Shown: positions 35,246 to 43,690, counted from the stretch's first letter. The stretch: 64,000 nucleotides of DNA from Deltaproteobacteria bacterium (GCA_002748835.1 PDTL01000016.1:84655-148654); one strand, 5' to 3'. Notes: generated by a model not told the origin, from the sequence alone. Program-made: numbers and translations.

Positions 35246-36075
35246 AGCCCTTCGTCATGTTTTCCGGATGAGGACAGATTGTAATAGATCCAGATCATCA
35301 CGGCCATGACCGCCAGGGCCACCCCGACCTCGATCATCAGAATACCGTGGGATCGTGCCATGACAGGATCCCCCCCCAGCAGCGGCGCCAGGGCACTGTA
35401 GTTGAGAAAATCAGCCCCAAAGAGCATACACAGGGCCCCGGTACCTGCATAGATCAGCACGCCGAGTGCCGCTGACACAGAGGCAAACCGTTCGCTCACC
35501 CGGCGGATGGCCCCGCGCAGGTCATGGGTGAGCGCATAGAGAATGATGGATGCGCCAAGAATGACGCCACCCTGAAATCCCCCGCCAGGGCTGTGGTGTC
35601 CGTGGGCCACGACATAGAGGCCGAAAAGCTGGATAAACGGGATGATCAGCCGGGCCGACGTCATGATGATGGTATCATGGGGCGTCCAGTCCGAATCAAT
35701 CCGTTTGAACACCGCCGAATCCTCGGGCGGCAGTTTCCCCCCTGCTTCAATGTGAAGGGTCACGCCTGTGGGCAGGTGACGAAATAGCTGGATCTTCGGC
35801 TGCCGGTTCCGCCGAACCCGCAACAGAAAAAAGCAGGCAAGGCCGGCGGAAAAAATGACGGCTGTTTCAAACAGGGTGTCATACCCGCGATAATCCGCCA
35901 ATACCGCAGAGACCAGGTTCGGGACAGCCATGTCGCTTTCCGCATGGGTGATATAATACGGAGACAGATGGGTACTCGCCGGCGAATTGACATCGCCCCA
36001 TCCGGGAAAATCCATTGTATAAAACAGGAACACACCGCCGCACAGCAGCACTATCAGCAGACCGATCCGTTTCAA
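35242..36075 (-). CDS. mnhB: MbhE-like plus MnhB-domain antiporter subunit
   Basis: The correct start is TTG 36075 (LKRIGLLIVLLCGGVFLFY), 277 aa, with AAGGAGG eight bases upstream; the longer frame from 36273 is out of phase with the neighbouring genes. The N-terminal half resembles MbhE and the C-terminal end of MrpA (VPNLVSAVLADYRGYDTLFETAVIFSAGLACFFLL). The C-terminal half is the MnhB domain (RLIIPFIQLFGLYVVAHGHHSPGGGFQGGVILGASII). This places an MrpA tail on MrpB, a layout known from Mbh-type hydrogenase clusters. It overlaps the MbhD-like gene stop by four bases. Confidence 0.9.
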   Translation of the reverse strand: MKRIGLLIVLLCGGVFLFYTMDFPGWGDVNSPASTHLSPYYITHAESDMAVPNLVSAVLADYRGYDTLFETAVIFSAGLACFFLLRVRRNRQPKIQLFRHLPTGVTLHIEAGGKLPPEDSAVFKRIDSDWTPHDTIIMTSARLIIPFIQLFGLYVVAHGHHSPGGGFQGGVILGASIILYALTHDLRGAIRRVSERFASVSAALGVLIYAGTGALCMLFGADFLNYSALAPLLGGDPVMARSHGILMIEVGVALAVMAVMIWIYYNLSSSGKHDEGL

Positions 36076-36317
36076 TCCTTGGTCCTCCTTGTGGTATGAA
36101 ACACCGCAGCAACACAGAAAACCGTACTGACCCCCGCCCCGACAGACGCTTCCGTGAATGCCACATCCACCGCCCCCATCACGGCCCACAGCAGGCACAT
36201 CATAAAACTGTAGGCGCCGAACACAATGGCAGCCCCCAGCAGGTCCCGAACGGTCAGCGCACCAATACCGCAAATAATGACCAGTGTGAGCACGACAAAT
36301 TCAATCTGCCAGATCAT
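36072..36317 (-). CDS. MbhD-like (DUF4040) antiporter subunit
   Basis: A short 81-aa protein with two or three membrane helices (VVLTLVIICGIGALTVRDLLGAAIVFGAYSFMMCLLWAVMGAVDVAFTEASVGAGV). The acidic DVAFTEASVGAG motif is the hallmark of the DUF4040/MbhD subunit, which corresponds to the C-terminal part of MrpA in canonical clusters. Its start (ATG 36317) overlaps the mnhG stop (ATGA) and it overlaps the next gene start as well. Its presence as a separate polypeptide supports a split-MrpA arrangement. Confidence 0.88.
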   Translation of the reverse strand: MIWQIEFVVLTLVIICGIGALTVRDLLGAAIVFGAYSFMMCLLWAVMGAVDVAFTEASVGAGVSTVFCVAAVFHTTRRTKD

Positions 36318-36661
36318 GCGTCACCCCTTCTGGTTTTAGATTTTCGCCAGGGACGCATCCCCGCCCGCATGCCCGCATCCACAATAGCATGCGTCGCCGT
36401 GGGGCTGGTCAGAAAAACAAATACGAAAATCAAGAGAATTTTGATCCCTGTAAGCAGAGAACTCATTGAAAAATGATGAAATATCGCGAAAACAGCCAGG
36501 CCGATCATCGAGAGAATCAGCCCCATGGTGTCGAGCATCCCCGCCGCATGGAGCCGAGAGTAAAAATCAGGCAACCGAAGTATGCCGATCGACCCTCCGA
36601 GAAAAAATACAAAGCTGAGCATAAGAAGCGCGACCGTCACGATCGTAATGAGCATATCCAT
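36314..36661 (-). CDS. mnhG: MnhG antiporter subunit
   Basis: The start chosen is ATG 36661 (115 aa, GGAG seven bases upstream); the longer frame from 36712 is unlikely. It has three membrane helices (LITIVTVALLMLSFVFFLGGSIGILRLPDFYSRLHAAGMLDTMGLI). The MnhG signature GSIGILRLPDFYSRLHAAGMLDTMG is intact. A Lys/Arg-rich tail ends the protein. It belongs to the E-F-G part of the Mrp cluster, which stabilises the antiporter complex. Confidence 0.9.
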   Translation of the reverse strand: MDMLITIVTVALLMLSFVFFLGGSIGILRLPDFYSRLHAAGMLDTMGLILSMIGLAVFAIFHHFSMSSLLTGIKILLIFVFVFLTSPTATHAIVDAGMRAGMRPWRKSKTRRGDA

Positions 36662-36736
36662 ATAGCATCTCCATTGACAGGAAAGGGAAACCCGCCTGGC
36701 CCGTTCCAGCACCCCACCATAAGGCAGTGCGGCTGG

Positions 36737-37027
36737 TTAGCGTTTCCCCTCATCTGCCAGACCTTTTCGTTTCTGGAAATACCGGGCCGCTGCCAGCACC
36801 GCGATAAAGTTCAGCATGGCATAGGCGAGCGCAATATCGACAAACATATCCACCCGCTCGTAGATCAGACCGATCAGAATCAGCAGCACGGTGGTCTTGG
36901 TGCCGATGGCATTGACGCCCATCATCCGGTCCAGTACAGTGGGCCCCGCCACTGCACGGTAAAGTGGAATTATCATGAGAAGGGCAAGCGCTACGCCGCA
37001 GATGCCGAAAAACGTTTCCACATGCAT
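36737..37027 (-). CDS. mnhF: MnhF antiporter subunit
   Basis: A 96-aa membrane protein with three helices (FGICGVALALLMIIPLYRAV, KTTVLLILIGLIYE, FVDIALAYAMLNFIAVLAAARYF) and the MnhF motif AGPTVLDRMMGVNAIGTKTTVLL. The GPTxxDRxxxxxxxG stretch is diagnostic. It starts six bases after the mnhE stop, so expression is coupled. It forms the E-F-G module with its neighbours. Confidence 0.9.
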   Translation of the reverse strand: MHVETFFGICGVALALLMIIPLYRAVAGPTVLDRMMGVNAIGTKTTVLLILIGLIYERVDMFVDIALAYAMLNFIAVLAAARYFQKRKGLADEGKR

Positions 37028-37033
37028 AACCGA

Positions 37034-37573
37034 CTACTCCCTGAACACGTGTTGGATCCGCGCTTCCATTTCTCCGGGAAGACCTTTTGCGGATGCATCA
37101 TAAAGGGCATGAACGGCAAAATCGCCAAACACGGTCGCCTGTATCGTAATGGTACCGGGCGTCAGGGTGATCGAGTTGGCAAAGGTTAAAATCGCCATAT
37201 CGCTTTTCAGACCGGACCGGAACCGGACAATCTGCGGATTGATCCGCTCGTGCAGGCGGGGACTGAACACCAATGCCAGCACCTGAAAGTTGCAGATCAC
37301 AATCTGAGACATCAGCCAGGGGATATAGCCGATAAACCGGATCCACTTCCCGGCTACACCATCGAAATTTCCAGAACCAAAGAGCAGGTCGCTGGAAATA
37401 AAAGAGACGATCCCGCATGAAACAACACCCAGCGTGAGGTGGAACCGATCAAAACGACCAGAGAGGATCGCCCATATCACCAACAACACGCCAAAGGTTA
37501 CGAGAAATGCGACGGGATGCACACTCCGGAATTTCACCGGTTTTACCTGAGGAGCTGCCTCCTGCTGCGTCAT
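37034..37573 (-). CDS. mnhE: MnhE antiporter subunit (first gene of the Mrp-like operon)
   Basis: A 179-aa protein from ATG 37573, with GGAGG upstream (alternative start 37588). It has two to three N-terminal membrane helices (AFLVTFGVLLVIWAILSGRF) and a cytoplasmic C-terminal domain with MAILTFANSITLTPGTITIQ, the MnhE signature. This gene opens the Mrp-like operon; upstream lies a 532-bp stretch without an intact gene, which carries a degraded ISAs1 element. The promoter was not identified with confidence. The operon probably exports Na+ or similar ions using the proton gradient. Confidence 0.9.
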   Translation of the reverse strand: MTQQEAAPQVKPVKFRSVHPVAFLVTFGVLLVIWAILSGRFDRFHLTLGVVSCGIVSFISSDLLFGSGNFDGVAGKWIRFIGYIPWLMSQIVICNFQVLALVFSPRLHERINPQIVRFRSGLKSDMAILTFANSITLTPGTITIQATVFGDFAVHALYDASAKGLPGEMEARIQHVFRE

Positions 37574-37718
37574 GTTATTCACCTCCACCCCATGGATCTC
37601 CGGAACTCCGCAGGACCGCGGTTCCGCATCAATTCAGAACAATTGAGATAACCACCCTTTTACAAAGCAAGAACTATCTCTCATACGCCTCAATGTCAAG
37701 AGGTATTGCACAATCCCC

Positions 37719-38077
37719 CAGGGTAGCCGCATTTGGAAATCAAACGTTCAGGATTTTCAACAAGAAATCATTGTCCCATCCGGCCTAAGCCGTTTGGCCT
37801 TGATGCTTTTTTTTACAGAAGTTTCTCTTACCATCAACGGCGACGATTTCCCCATTGATCAACTGGCTGATTGATTGTACCCACTCCATAAAGCAGGCTT
37901 TAAACGCTTTGGGATCGATTCTGGCAAAGACCCGCTCGAAGGTATCCGCAGAGGGAATTCAATGCGGCAGTTTCAAAAACTTCTTGAACCATTCATGGCT
38001 GGCTTGACCGAATTCGTAAATATGAGCGAAGCTGTCAGGGTTACAAATTGCCGCACATACAGATAGCAATTTGAATA
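37719..38077 (-). mobile_element. ISAs1-family insertion-sequence remnant
   Basis: This is a decayed ISAs1-family element between mnhE and radA. Its right end starts at about 37719 with CAGGG followed by GTAGCCGC-type bases, a plausible terminal inverted repeat. The left end is missing: no matching repeat is seen before radA ends at 38106. The element is internally deleted, so about 360 bp remain of a unit that is normally more than 1.2 kb. It is the only content of the 37574-38105 stretch that I recognise. Confidence 0.7.
37740..38077 (-). pseudogene. ISAs1 transposase pseudogene
   Basis: The minus-strand translation of the N-terminal part reads LLSVCAAICNPDSFAHI, then FGQASHEWFKKFLKLPH, an in-frame TGA, then IPSADTFERVFARIDPKAF and INGEIVAVDGK, which is the ISAs1 transposase start and first catalytic-region pattern. 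The frame then jumps to the family C terminus. That end reads IKAKRL, shifts by one base, and continues AGWDNDFLLKILNV before the stop at 37740-37742. The middle of the gene, including most of the catalytic core, is deleted. The copy is therefore inactive, with a premature stop, a frameshift and a large internal deletion. Confidence 0.75.
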
Positions 38078-38105
38078 AACACCATGCTCCTCTCAATCAC
38101 AGTAT

Positions 38106-39470
38106 TCAGAACAGCATTTCCATTACATCTGCCACCGACCGGACCCCTTCCACACTGAGTCCGGAAACCGGCGCCAGTCGTTCCCGGTTTCCCGCCGGAA
38201 TCAGACACCGGGAGAACCCCATTTTCCGGATTTCCTTGACCCGTGCATCCACATGACTGATCCCCCGGATCTCTCCAGTAAGCCCGACTTCTCCCATGAC
38301 CACAGTACCGTCCGGTATGGGGCGATCCAGAAAACTTGATGCAATGGCCGCCACAATCCCCAGATCTACCGCAGGTTCATCAATCTTCACTCCGCCGGCC
38401 ACATTCATAAAAATATCATAGCCAAAGAGCTGCAGACCCAGTTTTTTCTCCATGACCGCCACCAGCAGGGCCACCCGGTTGCTATCCAGTCCCAGAATGG
38501 TTCGCCGGGCCATACCCAGGTTGCTGCTGCTGGCCAGAGCCTGGAGCTCTACGAGGATAGGCCGGGTTCCTTCCATGGTGGCACTGACCACCGAGCCGGC
38601 CACCTGCTCAGGCCGCTCTGCCAGAAAGACTTCAGACGGATTCCCCACTTCCATCAGACCGATGGATTTCATCTCGAATACCCCGATTTCGTTAGTGGAA
38701 CCAAACCGGTTCTTGACGGCCCGCAGGATCCGAAACACATGGTTTCGGTCCCCTTCAAAATAGAGCACCGTATCGACCATGTGTTCCATGATACGTGGCC
38801 CTGCAATGGCACCATCCTTGGTCACATGGCCCACCAGGAACACGGGTATTCCCGTCTGTTTTGCCATGACCATGAGCCGCATGGTGGCTTCTCTCACCTG
38901 GGTCACGCTGCCCGGAGCAGAACCCAGGTCTGCTGCATACATGGTCTGGATGGAATCAATGACCAGCACATCCGGCGGCACCGTATCCACAAGGGCCATC
39001 ACCGCATCAAGGCTGGTCTCGGACAGCACCTCCATGGTGCTGCTGCTTGATTCCAGGCGGTCGTTTCGCAATTTGATCTGGCGAATCGACTCCTCGCCGG
39101 ACACATAGAGCACCTTCCGGTCCGGTAGGCTGAGCCGGCCCATGACCTGAAGCATCAAGGTTGATTTTCCAATCCCCGGATCACCACCGATGAGAATCAG
39201 GGACCCCGGCACCACGCCGCCCCCCAGGACCCGATCAAACTCTCCGATGCCGGTGAGCATGCGCGTTTCCGCATCCAGAGAGACAGAACCAAGGGAGACC
39301 GGCCGGGAGCCGCCAGCAGAAATCCCCTTGATGCTGCCCGTATCCTCTGTTATCAACGCCTCTTCGGCAAAGGTGTTCCATCCGCTGCAATCCGGGCAAC
39401 GCCCCATCCATCGCGGCGTCTGATATCCGCAGGTCTGGCAGCTGAATAAGGTTTTCGGCCGTTTTACCAT
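38106..39470 (-). CDS. radA: DNA repair protein RadA
   Basis: The 454-aa protein begins with a four-Cys zinc finger (C11, C14, C25, C28: CQTCGYQTPRWMGRCPDC), as in RadA/Sms. The RecA-like ATPase has Walker A GDPGIGKST, and the KNRFG motif lies at about residues 260-265. The C-terminal Lon-like domain includes DLGIVAAIASSFLDRPI and GEVGLTGEIR. RadA processes recombination intermediates and drives branch migration. It starts at ATG 39470 and is divergent from the lytic transglycosylase, with a shared 104-bp gap. Confidence 0.96.
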   Translation of the reverse strand: MVKRPKTLFSCQTCGYQTPRWMGRCPDCSGWNTFAEEALITEDTGSIKGISAGGSRPVSLGSVSLDAETRMLTGIGEFDRVLGGGVVPGSLILIGGDPGIGKSTLMLQVMGRLSLPDRKVLYVSGEESIRQIKLRNDRLESSSSTMEVLSETSLDAVMALVDTVPPDVLVIDSIQTMYAADLGSAPGSVTQVREATMRLMVMAKQTGIPVFLVGHVTKDGAIAGPRIMEHMVDTVLYFEGDRNHVFRILRAVKNRFGSTNEIGVFEMKSIGLMEVGNPSEVFLAERPEQVAGSVVSATMEGTRPILVELQALASSSNLGMARRTILGLDSNRVALLVAVMEKKLGLQLFGYDIFMNVAGGVKIDEPAVDLGIVAAIASSFLDRPIPDGTVVMGEVGLTGEIRGISHVDARVKEIRKMGFSRCLIPAGNRERLAPVSGLSVEGVRSVADVMEMLF

Positions 39471-39574
39471 CTGTTATATGAATCCTTTTGCGCTAAAGTG
39501 GGTGCAATTCATGAATGAATACGCTATGCTGACAGCCGATTCATGGACATAAGTCGATCACAGAAGGACACGTC

Positions 39575-40462
39575 ATGCCCGTTTCCATATACCGCCTTCG
39601 GCGGATACTGCTTTGTATATGCGTATGGACGCTCGGACTCGCACTGGTTTCCGCCGTGCAAGCGGCATCACTTGTTGAGACTCCGTATGGTCAGCTTGAA
39701 AAACGCCTGGCTGCAGACGGCTTTGATCCGGCCTGGTTGAAAACCCTCTTTACCCGACCGGAAGTACACTTCAATCCCAAACGGGTCAGCGGGTACTTTG
39801 CCCATAACGAAAGCAAGCTGAACTACGACCAGTTTCTCACACCCTATGCCCTCAACCGGGCGCGAAAATTTGTAAAAAAACACCAGGCCCTCTTATCCCG
39901 GGCCGAAGCAGACTACCAGGTACCCGGAGCGCTCATCACCGCCATTTTTTTGGTGGAAACCAGTCTGGGTGCCTATACCGGGAGCAACCGGGTCTTCAAC
40001 ACACTGGCCGCCATGGCAGCCCTGTCCGACGCCCGGCCCCGTCAGATCGTGTGGCAGTTTGCAACCAAACGCAGGCATCTTTCCAGAAAAAAGTTCACGA
40101 AAAAAGCGGCTCGAAAATCTGCCTGGGCGTATACCGAACTCACGTCCCTGCTCACCCTTTGCCGAAAAGAAGGGCTTGACCCGCTTGCCATCAAAGGTTC
40201 CTATGCCGGCGCCATCGGCATCCCCCAGTTTATTCCCAGCCGGATCCTTCAGCTGGGCGTGGACGGGGACCACGACGGGCATGTGAACCTGTTTCAGCTG
40301 GAAGACGCTATTCCCAGCACCGCCAACTACCTGCGCCACTTTGGGTGGAAGCCGGGCATTGATATGGAAACAGCACAAAAAGTCCTTTACGCCTATAACC
40401 ACAGCACGTATTATGTGCGAACCTTATTGAAAGCAGCCAAACAAATTAACAAAATGGAGTAA
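39575..40462 (+). CDS. Lytic murein transglycosylase (MltB/SLT_2 type)
   Basis: The 295-aa protein has a signal peptide (LLCICVWTLGLALVSAVQA). The SLT_2 domain occupies residues 80-290 and includes ALITAIFLVETSLGAYTGSNRVFNTLAAMA, in which Glu of VETSLG is the catalytic acid, then GSYAGAIGIPQFIPSRI and NYLRHFGWKPG. It cleaves peptidoglycan glycosidic bonds and forms 1,6-anhydro products. No lipobox was seen, so it is probably soluble in the periplasm. AAGGA lies six bases upstream of the ATG. It overlaps no other gene and is followed by a PLDc_N-like small protein six bases later. Confidence 0.92.
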   Translation: MPVSIYRLRRILLCICVWTLGLALVSAVQAASLVETPYGQLEKRLAADGFDPAWLKTLFTRPEVHFNPKRVSGYFAHNESKLNYDQFLTPYALNRARKFVKKHQALLSRAEADYQVPGALITAIFLVETSLGAYTGSNRVFNTLAAMAALSDARPRQIVWQFATKRRHLSRKKFTKKAARKSAWAYTELTSLLTLCRKEGLDPLAIKGSYAGAIGIPQFIPSRILQLGVDGDHDGHVNLFQLEDAIPSTANYLRHFGWKPGIDMETAQKVLYAYNHSTYYVRTLLKAAKQINKME

Positions 40463-40468
40463 TACCCG

Positions 40469-40663
40469 TTGCAGACAGTTGTCGTATGGGTCGGAATCGG
40501 ATGTTTCTTTTTGTGCCTCACCATGCTGGCTGTAATGGACGTCCTCACAAAACAGTTCGGCAGCACAGGTAAAAAGGCACTCTGGGGTCTGGTGGCACTC
40601 ATTCCATTTATCGGCTGGCTAATCTATCTGATTTTCGGTTTCCGGAAGGGGACACGGCCCTGA
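40469..40663 (+). CDS. Small membrane protein (PLDc_N-like)
   Basis: A 64-aa protein with two membrane helices (VVVWVGIGCFFLCLTMLAVM and LWGLVALIPFIGWLIYLIFG) and the family pattern ALWGLVALIPFIGWLIYLIFGFRKG, typical of the PLDc_N domain that often precedes phospholipase D-like proteins. Start TTG 40469 has GGAG about ten bases upstream. It is co-directional with the lytic transglycosylase, six bases after it, and probably part of the same transcript. The role is unknown. Confidence 0.65.
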   Translation: MQTVVVWVGIGCFFLCLTMLAVMDVLTKQFGSTGKKALWGLVALIPFIGWLIYLIFGFRKGTRP

Positions 40664-40716
40664 AAATCCCTTTAATCCGCAGGCCGCCAACTGGAATCCG
40701 GCGGGGAAAAAGGCGG

Positions 40717-41673
40717 TTACCGGGACGGTGTCTTCAGAAGGGTGTATTTCTTTGCCTGTTTTTCCTCGTTCATACTAACCCCGGCCTCCCGGACCATCGT
40801 TTCCAGCGAGGCTTGCCCGTTATCCGGCACCCGAATCAGTCCCACACTCACCGATATCCCATATTTTTTAGGGGACGATTCGTTATAGTCAGCCACATGC
40901 TCGCGCAATCGGGAAATCACCGTTTTTTCATTGTTCAAAGCGGTTTCTTCAATCAGGGCCATATACTCCCCTCCGCCAAATCGAGCCAGCACGTCAGTCC
41001 GGTTAAAGAAATTTTTCAGCAGCCCTCCCAGTGTGCGAATGGCTCGCGAGCCTTCTGAAATCCCAAACCTTTCGTTAATCTGAAACAGCCCGTCCAGACC
41101 CACGGACAGCACCAGCATCTTCTTTTTATGGGTTTCAGCGTCCTGCAGCGCTTTTTGCCCCTTGTCGAAAAAACCGGTCTGATTCGACAACCCGGACAAT
41201 GCATCCGTGACCGTCATTTCTTTGAAATGTGAAAGCTCGGTACGGCAGGTATTATAGTCCACCCGCAATTTTTCCAGCGCCAGCATGCCGACCTTGTATT
41301 TCTGAAGGGATTTGAACAAATCCGTATCACTGGTGGCATGGGAGAGGAGAAGAAACGCCTCGTCCGGGAACGCCAGGGCCGTTGCCTGAAAATAATGTGT
41401 CGTGCCCTGTTTGGAGATTTTTGTCCACCAGTCGGAGGTTTTCTTGTGCGACGCGCCATTTTCTGACTGCCAGAATTCATCCAGGGTATCCAGAAACGCT
41501 GACAGAAATATTGAAAATCGTTCCACATTACCGGCACCGGGAATCACAAACTCCCGAAACTCATCCAGCCACTCCGGCACACTGCCGTATTCCCGATATC
41601 CCCCCTCTGCCGTTCTCTGCAATACAAGGATATCCATTGACGCCATCAAACGGGTCGCATCAAAGGTCGCCAT
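40717..41673 (-). CDS. GGDEF-domain protein with altered signature
   Basis: The 318-aa protein has an N-terminal domain (residues 1-150) that I do not recognise, rich in Trp/Phe (EWLDEFREFVI, FWQSENG). A GGDEF domain follows (155-315), starting TVTDALSGLSNQTGFF. The signature is RFGGGEYMALIEE at 232-244, where the canonical GG(D/E)EF has become GGGEY: the first metal-binding acidic residue is Gly and Phe is Tyr. The RxxD allosteric site is also absent (NRTD at that place). The domain may therefore be catalytically weak or serve as a GTP or c-di-GMP receptor. It is 40 bp downstream of the kinase-GTPase gene and likely co-transcribed. Confidence 0.85.
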   Translation of the reverse strand: MATFDATRLMASMDILVLQRTAEGGYREYGSVPEWLDEFREFVIPGAGNVERFSIFLSAFLDTLDEFWQSENGASHKKTSDWWTKISKQGTTHYFQATALAFPDEAFLLLSHATSDTDLFKSLQKYKVGMLALEKLRVDYNTCRTELSHFKEMTVTDALSGLSNQTGFFDKGQKALQDAETHKKKMLVLSVGLDGLFQINERFGISEGSRAIRTLGGLLKNFFNRTDVLARFGGGEYMALIEETALNNEKTVISRLREHVADYNESSPKKYGISVSVGLIRVPDNGQASLETMVREAGVSMNEEKQAKKYTLLKTPSR

Positions 41674-41713
41674 AGCTGTCTCCTGCTGCCATCGTCACCT
41701 ACTTACTCTCTCT

Positions 41714-43690
41714 CTACCGTCCCGCTGCCATTTCCGTCTGCTGTTCCAGCAGCTGTTCAGCCAACAGCATAAAGGCTTTTGCCACACCCACACCACTTTT
41801 CGCACTGGCCCGATGAACCACCCACCCTTTACGCCGCAGCCCGCTCAACTGCTTCCGGTCGATCTTCCATTGACGGGACTGGTCTGATTTATTCACCACC
41901 AGAATAAACGGCGTGTCTCCGATAACCGCACCCGCCTGCTCTTTCAGCTCAACGGCAGTGCTCAAGGTAGCCGGACGATTCCCGTCCGCAACGATGACGA
42001 GGGCGTCCATTCTCTTCAGGTAAGCGGTATTCAGTTTGTGATACGGGTCCACTCCCGGCAGCTCCCATATCTCAAGATTCATATCCCGATCCTCAAACCG
42101 AATTTTCTTCTGGTCAATATTTACACCGGCAAGGTGGGTATAGTCTTCAATGAAACGGTTTGAGACAAATCGTTGAACCAGGTTGGTTTTACCCGAGGCA
42201 AAAGCGCCGAGCACGCAGATTCTTTTTTTCATTTCAGCAACCGGATCAGCTGCCGGTTCCGGTACTGCTGTAATGGCATGGGCGGAGGCTGTTTCCAGAA
42301 TTGATGCAGTATGATCCTCACCCTGCGTAACGCATTCTTCGTCCGCATCCATTTCTTCAGCCGCACAACTATCACAGAGGAGCTTTCCGGGTTCCACCGG
42401 CTCCCCACACTGAAAACAGATCGGACCGACATCCGGCGCCTTGAAGGAAAACACCGTCTCCTCGTCGACAGGAAAATCCGCCTCAGGAGCGTTTTCCGCA
42501 GTCTGCGTCGGCGAGATTAGCTCGATCTGTCTGCCAAAGGCCTCTTCTTCACCAACGAATTCCTCGTTCAACAGGCTGGCACCCTCCGGTTCATCAACCG
42601 GTTTTTCCAGTTCCAGGGCCTCGTCAACATCATCTGCGGACAAGGGTTGGGTGGCTTCGTAGGGTCCAGGCATCGGCATGACCAGGGTAGACTCAAGCGC
42701 CAGTTCGGCCTGCCCTCTCGCCAGATCTGCCGGCCGTTTACCCTGGATCAGATTCTTGAGCCCGATGCTCTCCTTCTCCATGTCAGCAAAAAACATCTCT
42801 TTCATATGCCGTTCAAGCTGAAAGGTCGAGGTACGCAACTTCATGTCGAAAATGCAGTCCTCGATATCAAGGCGAATTTCGGCACAGGACTGATACCGAT
42901 TCACTGGATTCCGTTCCAGAGCATGCTCAATGATGCCGCACAGGGATTTTGGCAGATCCGGTGCGACGACGTCCGGTGGGATATAGTCCATCTTGTTAAG
43001 CTTGGCCAGCACCTGGTACATATCGCCTTCAAACAATCGCCGTCTGGTCAGGAGCTCGTACATAACACTGCCCAGGGCAAAAATATCCGACCGATGATCG
43101 ATTGACCCTTCAAACGCTTGTTCCGGGGACATGTAGGAGAATTTCCCCTTGATCGTTCCGAACTGGGTATTAGAATTCTGGCTTTCCGCCTTGGCAATGC
43201 CAAAATCAATCACTTTTACCTGACCGTCATAGGTGATAAAGATGTTGGCCGGACTGATATCCCGGTGGATAATGTTCAGCGGTTCACCGGAAAGGTCTGA
43301 TAGCTGATGCGCATAACTGAGTCCGGCGCAGACCCGACTGATGATGAGCAGTGCGTCTTCCACCCGAAGCGCTTCTCCGGTGGCGTTCCCATGATTCATG
43401 ATATCCCGGAGGCTTTTTCCGGACAGACACTCCATGGCGATGAAATAATCGTCACCCGCCTTCCCGAAATCGAATGTCTTGACAATATTTTCATGCTGGA
43501 GAAGTGCGGCCAGACGCGCTTCGTCAATAAACGCATTGACCAGATTCTCATCTTTCGTCAAATGCGGGAGGATCCGCTTGATCACAACAATCTTTTCAAA
43601 CCCTTCTTCCGCCGAATAAACAGCCCGATGTACCTCGGCCATTCCACCCACAGCGAGTTTATCCAGAAGCTTGTAACGACTGTGCTGCAT
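41714..43690 (-). CDS. Ser/Thr protein kinase fused to zinc ribbon and Ras-like GTPase
   Basis: This 658-aa protein combines three modules. The first is a PknB-type kinase (residues 1-270) with ATP loop AVGGMAEV, Lys38 in VVIKRI, catalytic IHRDISPANI (His142-Arg-Asp144), DFG at 162-164 and FSYMSPEQ. An acidic linker leads to a zinc ribbon (C425, C428, C439, C442). The third is a small GTPase domain (488-650): P-loop GAFASGKT (495-502), WELPGVD replacing the usual DxxG switch-II, NKSD at 600-603 and SAKSG at 629-633. There is no membrane segment, so the protein is cytoplasmic. The kinase residues appear intact; the GTPase switch has Glu in place of Asp. No known family with this exact order comes to mind. 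Confidence 0.88.
   Translation of the reverse strand: MQHSRYKLLDKLAVGGMAEVHRAVYSAEEGFEKIVVIKRILPHLTKDENLVNAFIDEARLAALLQHENIVKTFDFGKAGDDYFIAMECLSGKSLRDIMNHGNATGEALRVEDALLIISRVCAGLSYAHQLSDLSGEPLNIIHRDISPANIFITYDGQVKVIDFGIAKAESQNSNTQFGTIKGKFSYMSPEQAFEGSIDHRSDIFALGSVMYELLTRRRLFEGDMYQVLAKLNKMDYIPPDVVAPDLPKSLCGIIEHALERNPVNRYQSCAEIRLDIEDCIFDMKLRTSTFQLERHMKEMFFADMEKESIGLKNLIQGKRPADLARGQAELALESTLVMPMPGPYEATQPLSADDVDEALELEKPVDEPEGASLLNEEFVGEEEAFGRQIELISPTQTAENAPEADFPVDEETVFSFKAPDVGPICFQCGEPVEPGKLLCDSCAAEEMDADEECVTQGEDHTASILETASAHAITAVPEPAADPVAEMKKRICVLGAFASGKTNLVQRFVSNRFIEDYTHLAGVNIDQKKIRFEDRDMNLEIWELPGVDPYHKLNTAYLKRMDALVIVADGNRPATLSTAVELKEQAGAVIGDTPFILVVNKSDQSRQWKIDRKQLSGLRRKGWVVHRASAKSGVGVAKAFMLLAEQLLEQQTEMAAGR

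Noticed and set aside
36076..36273. N-terminal extension of mnhB from 36273
   Set aside because: It is a frame within the MbhD-like gene with Cys/Arg/Gly-rich sequence; TTG 36075 with AAGGAGG is better.
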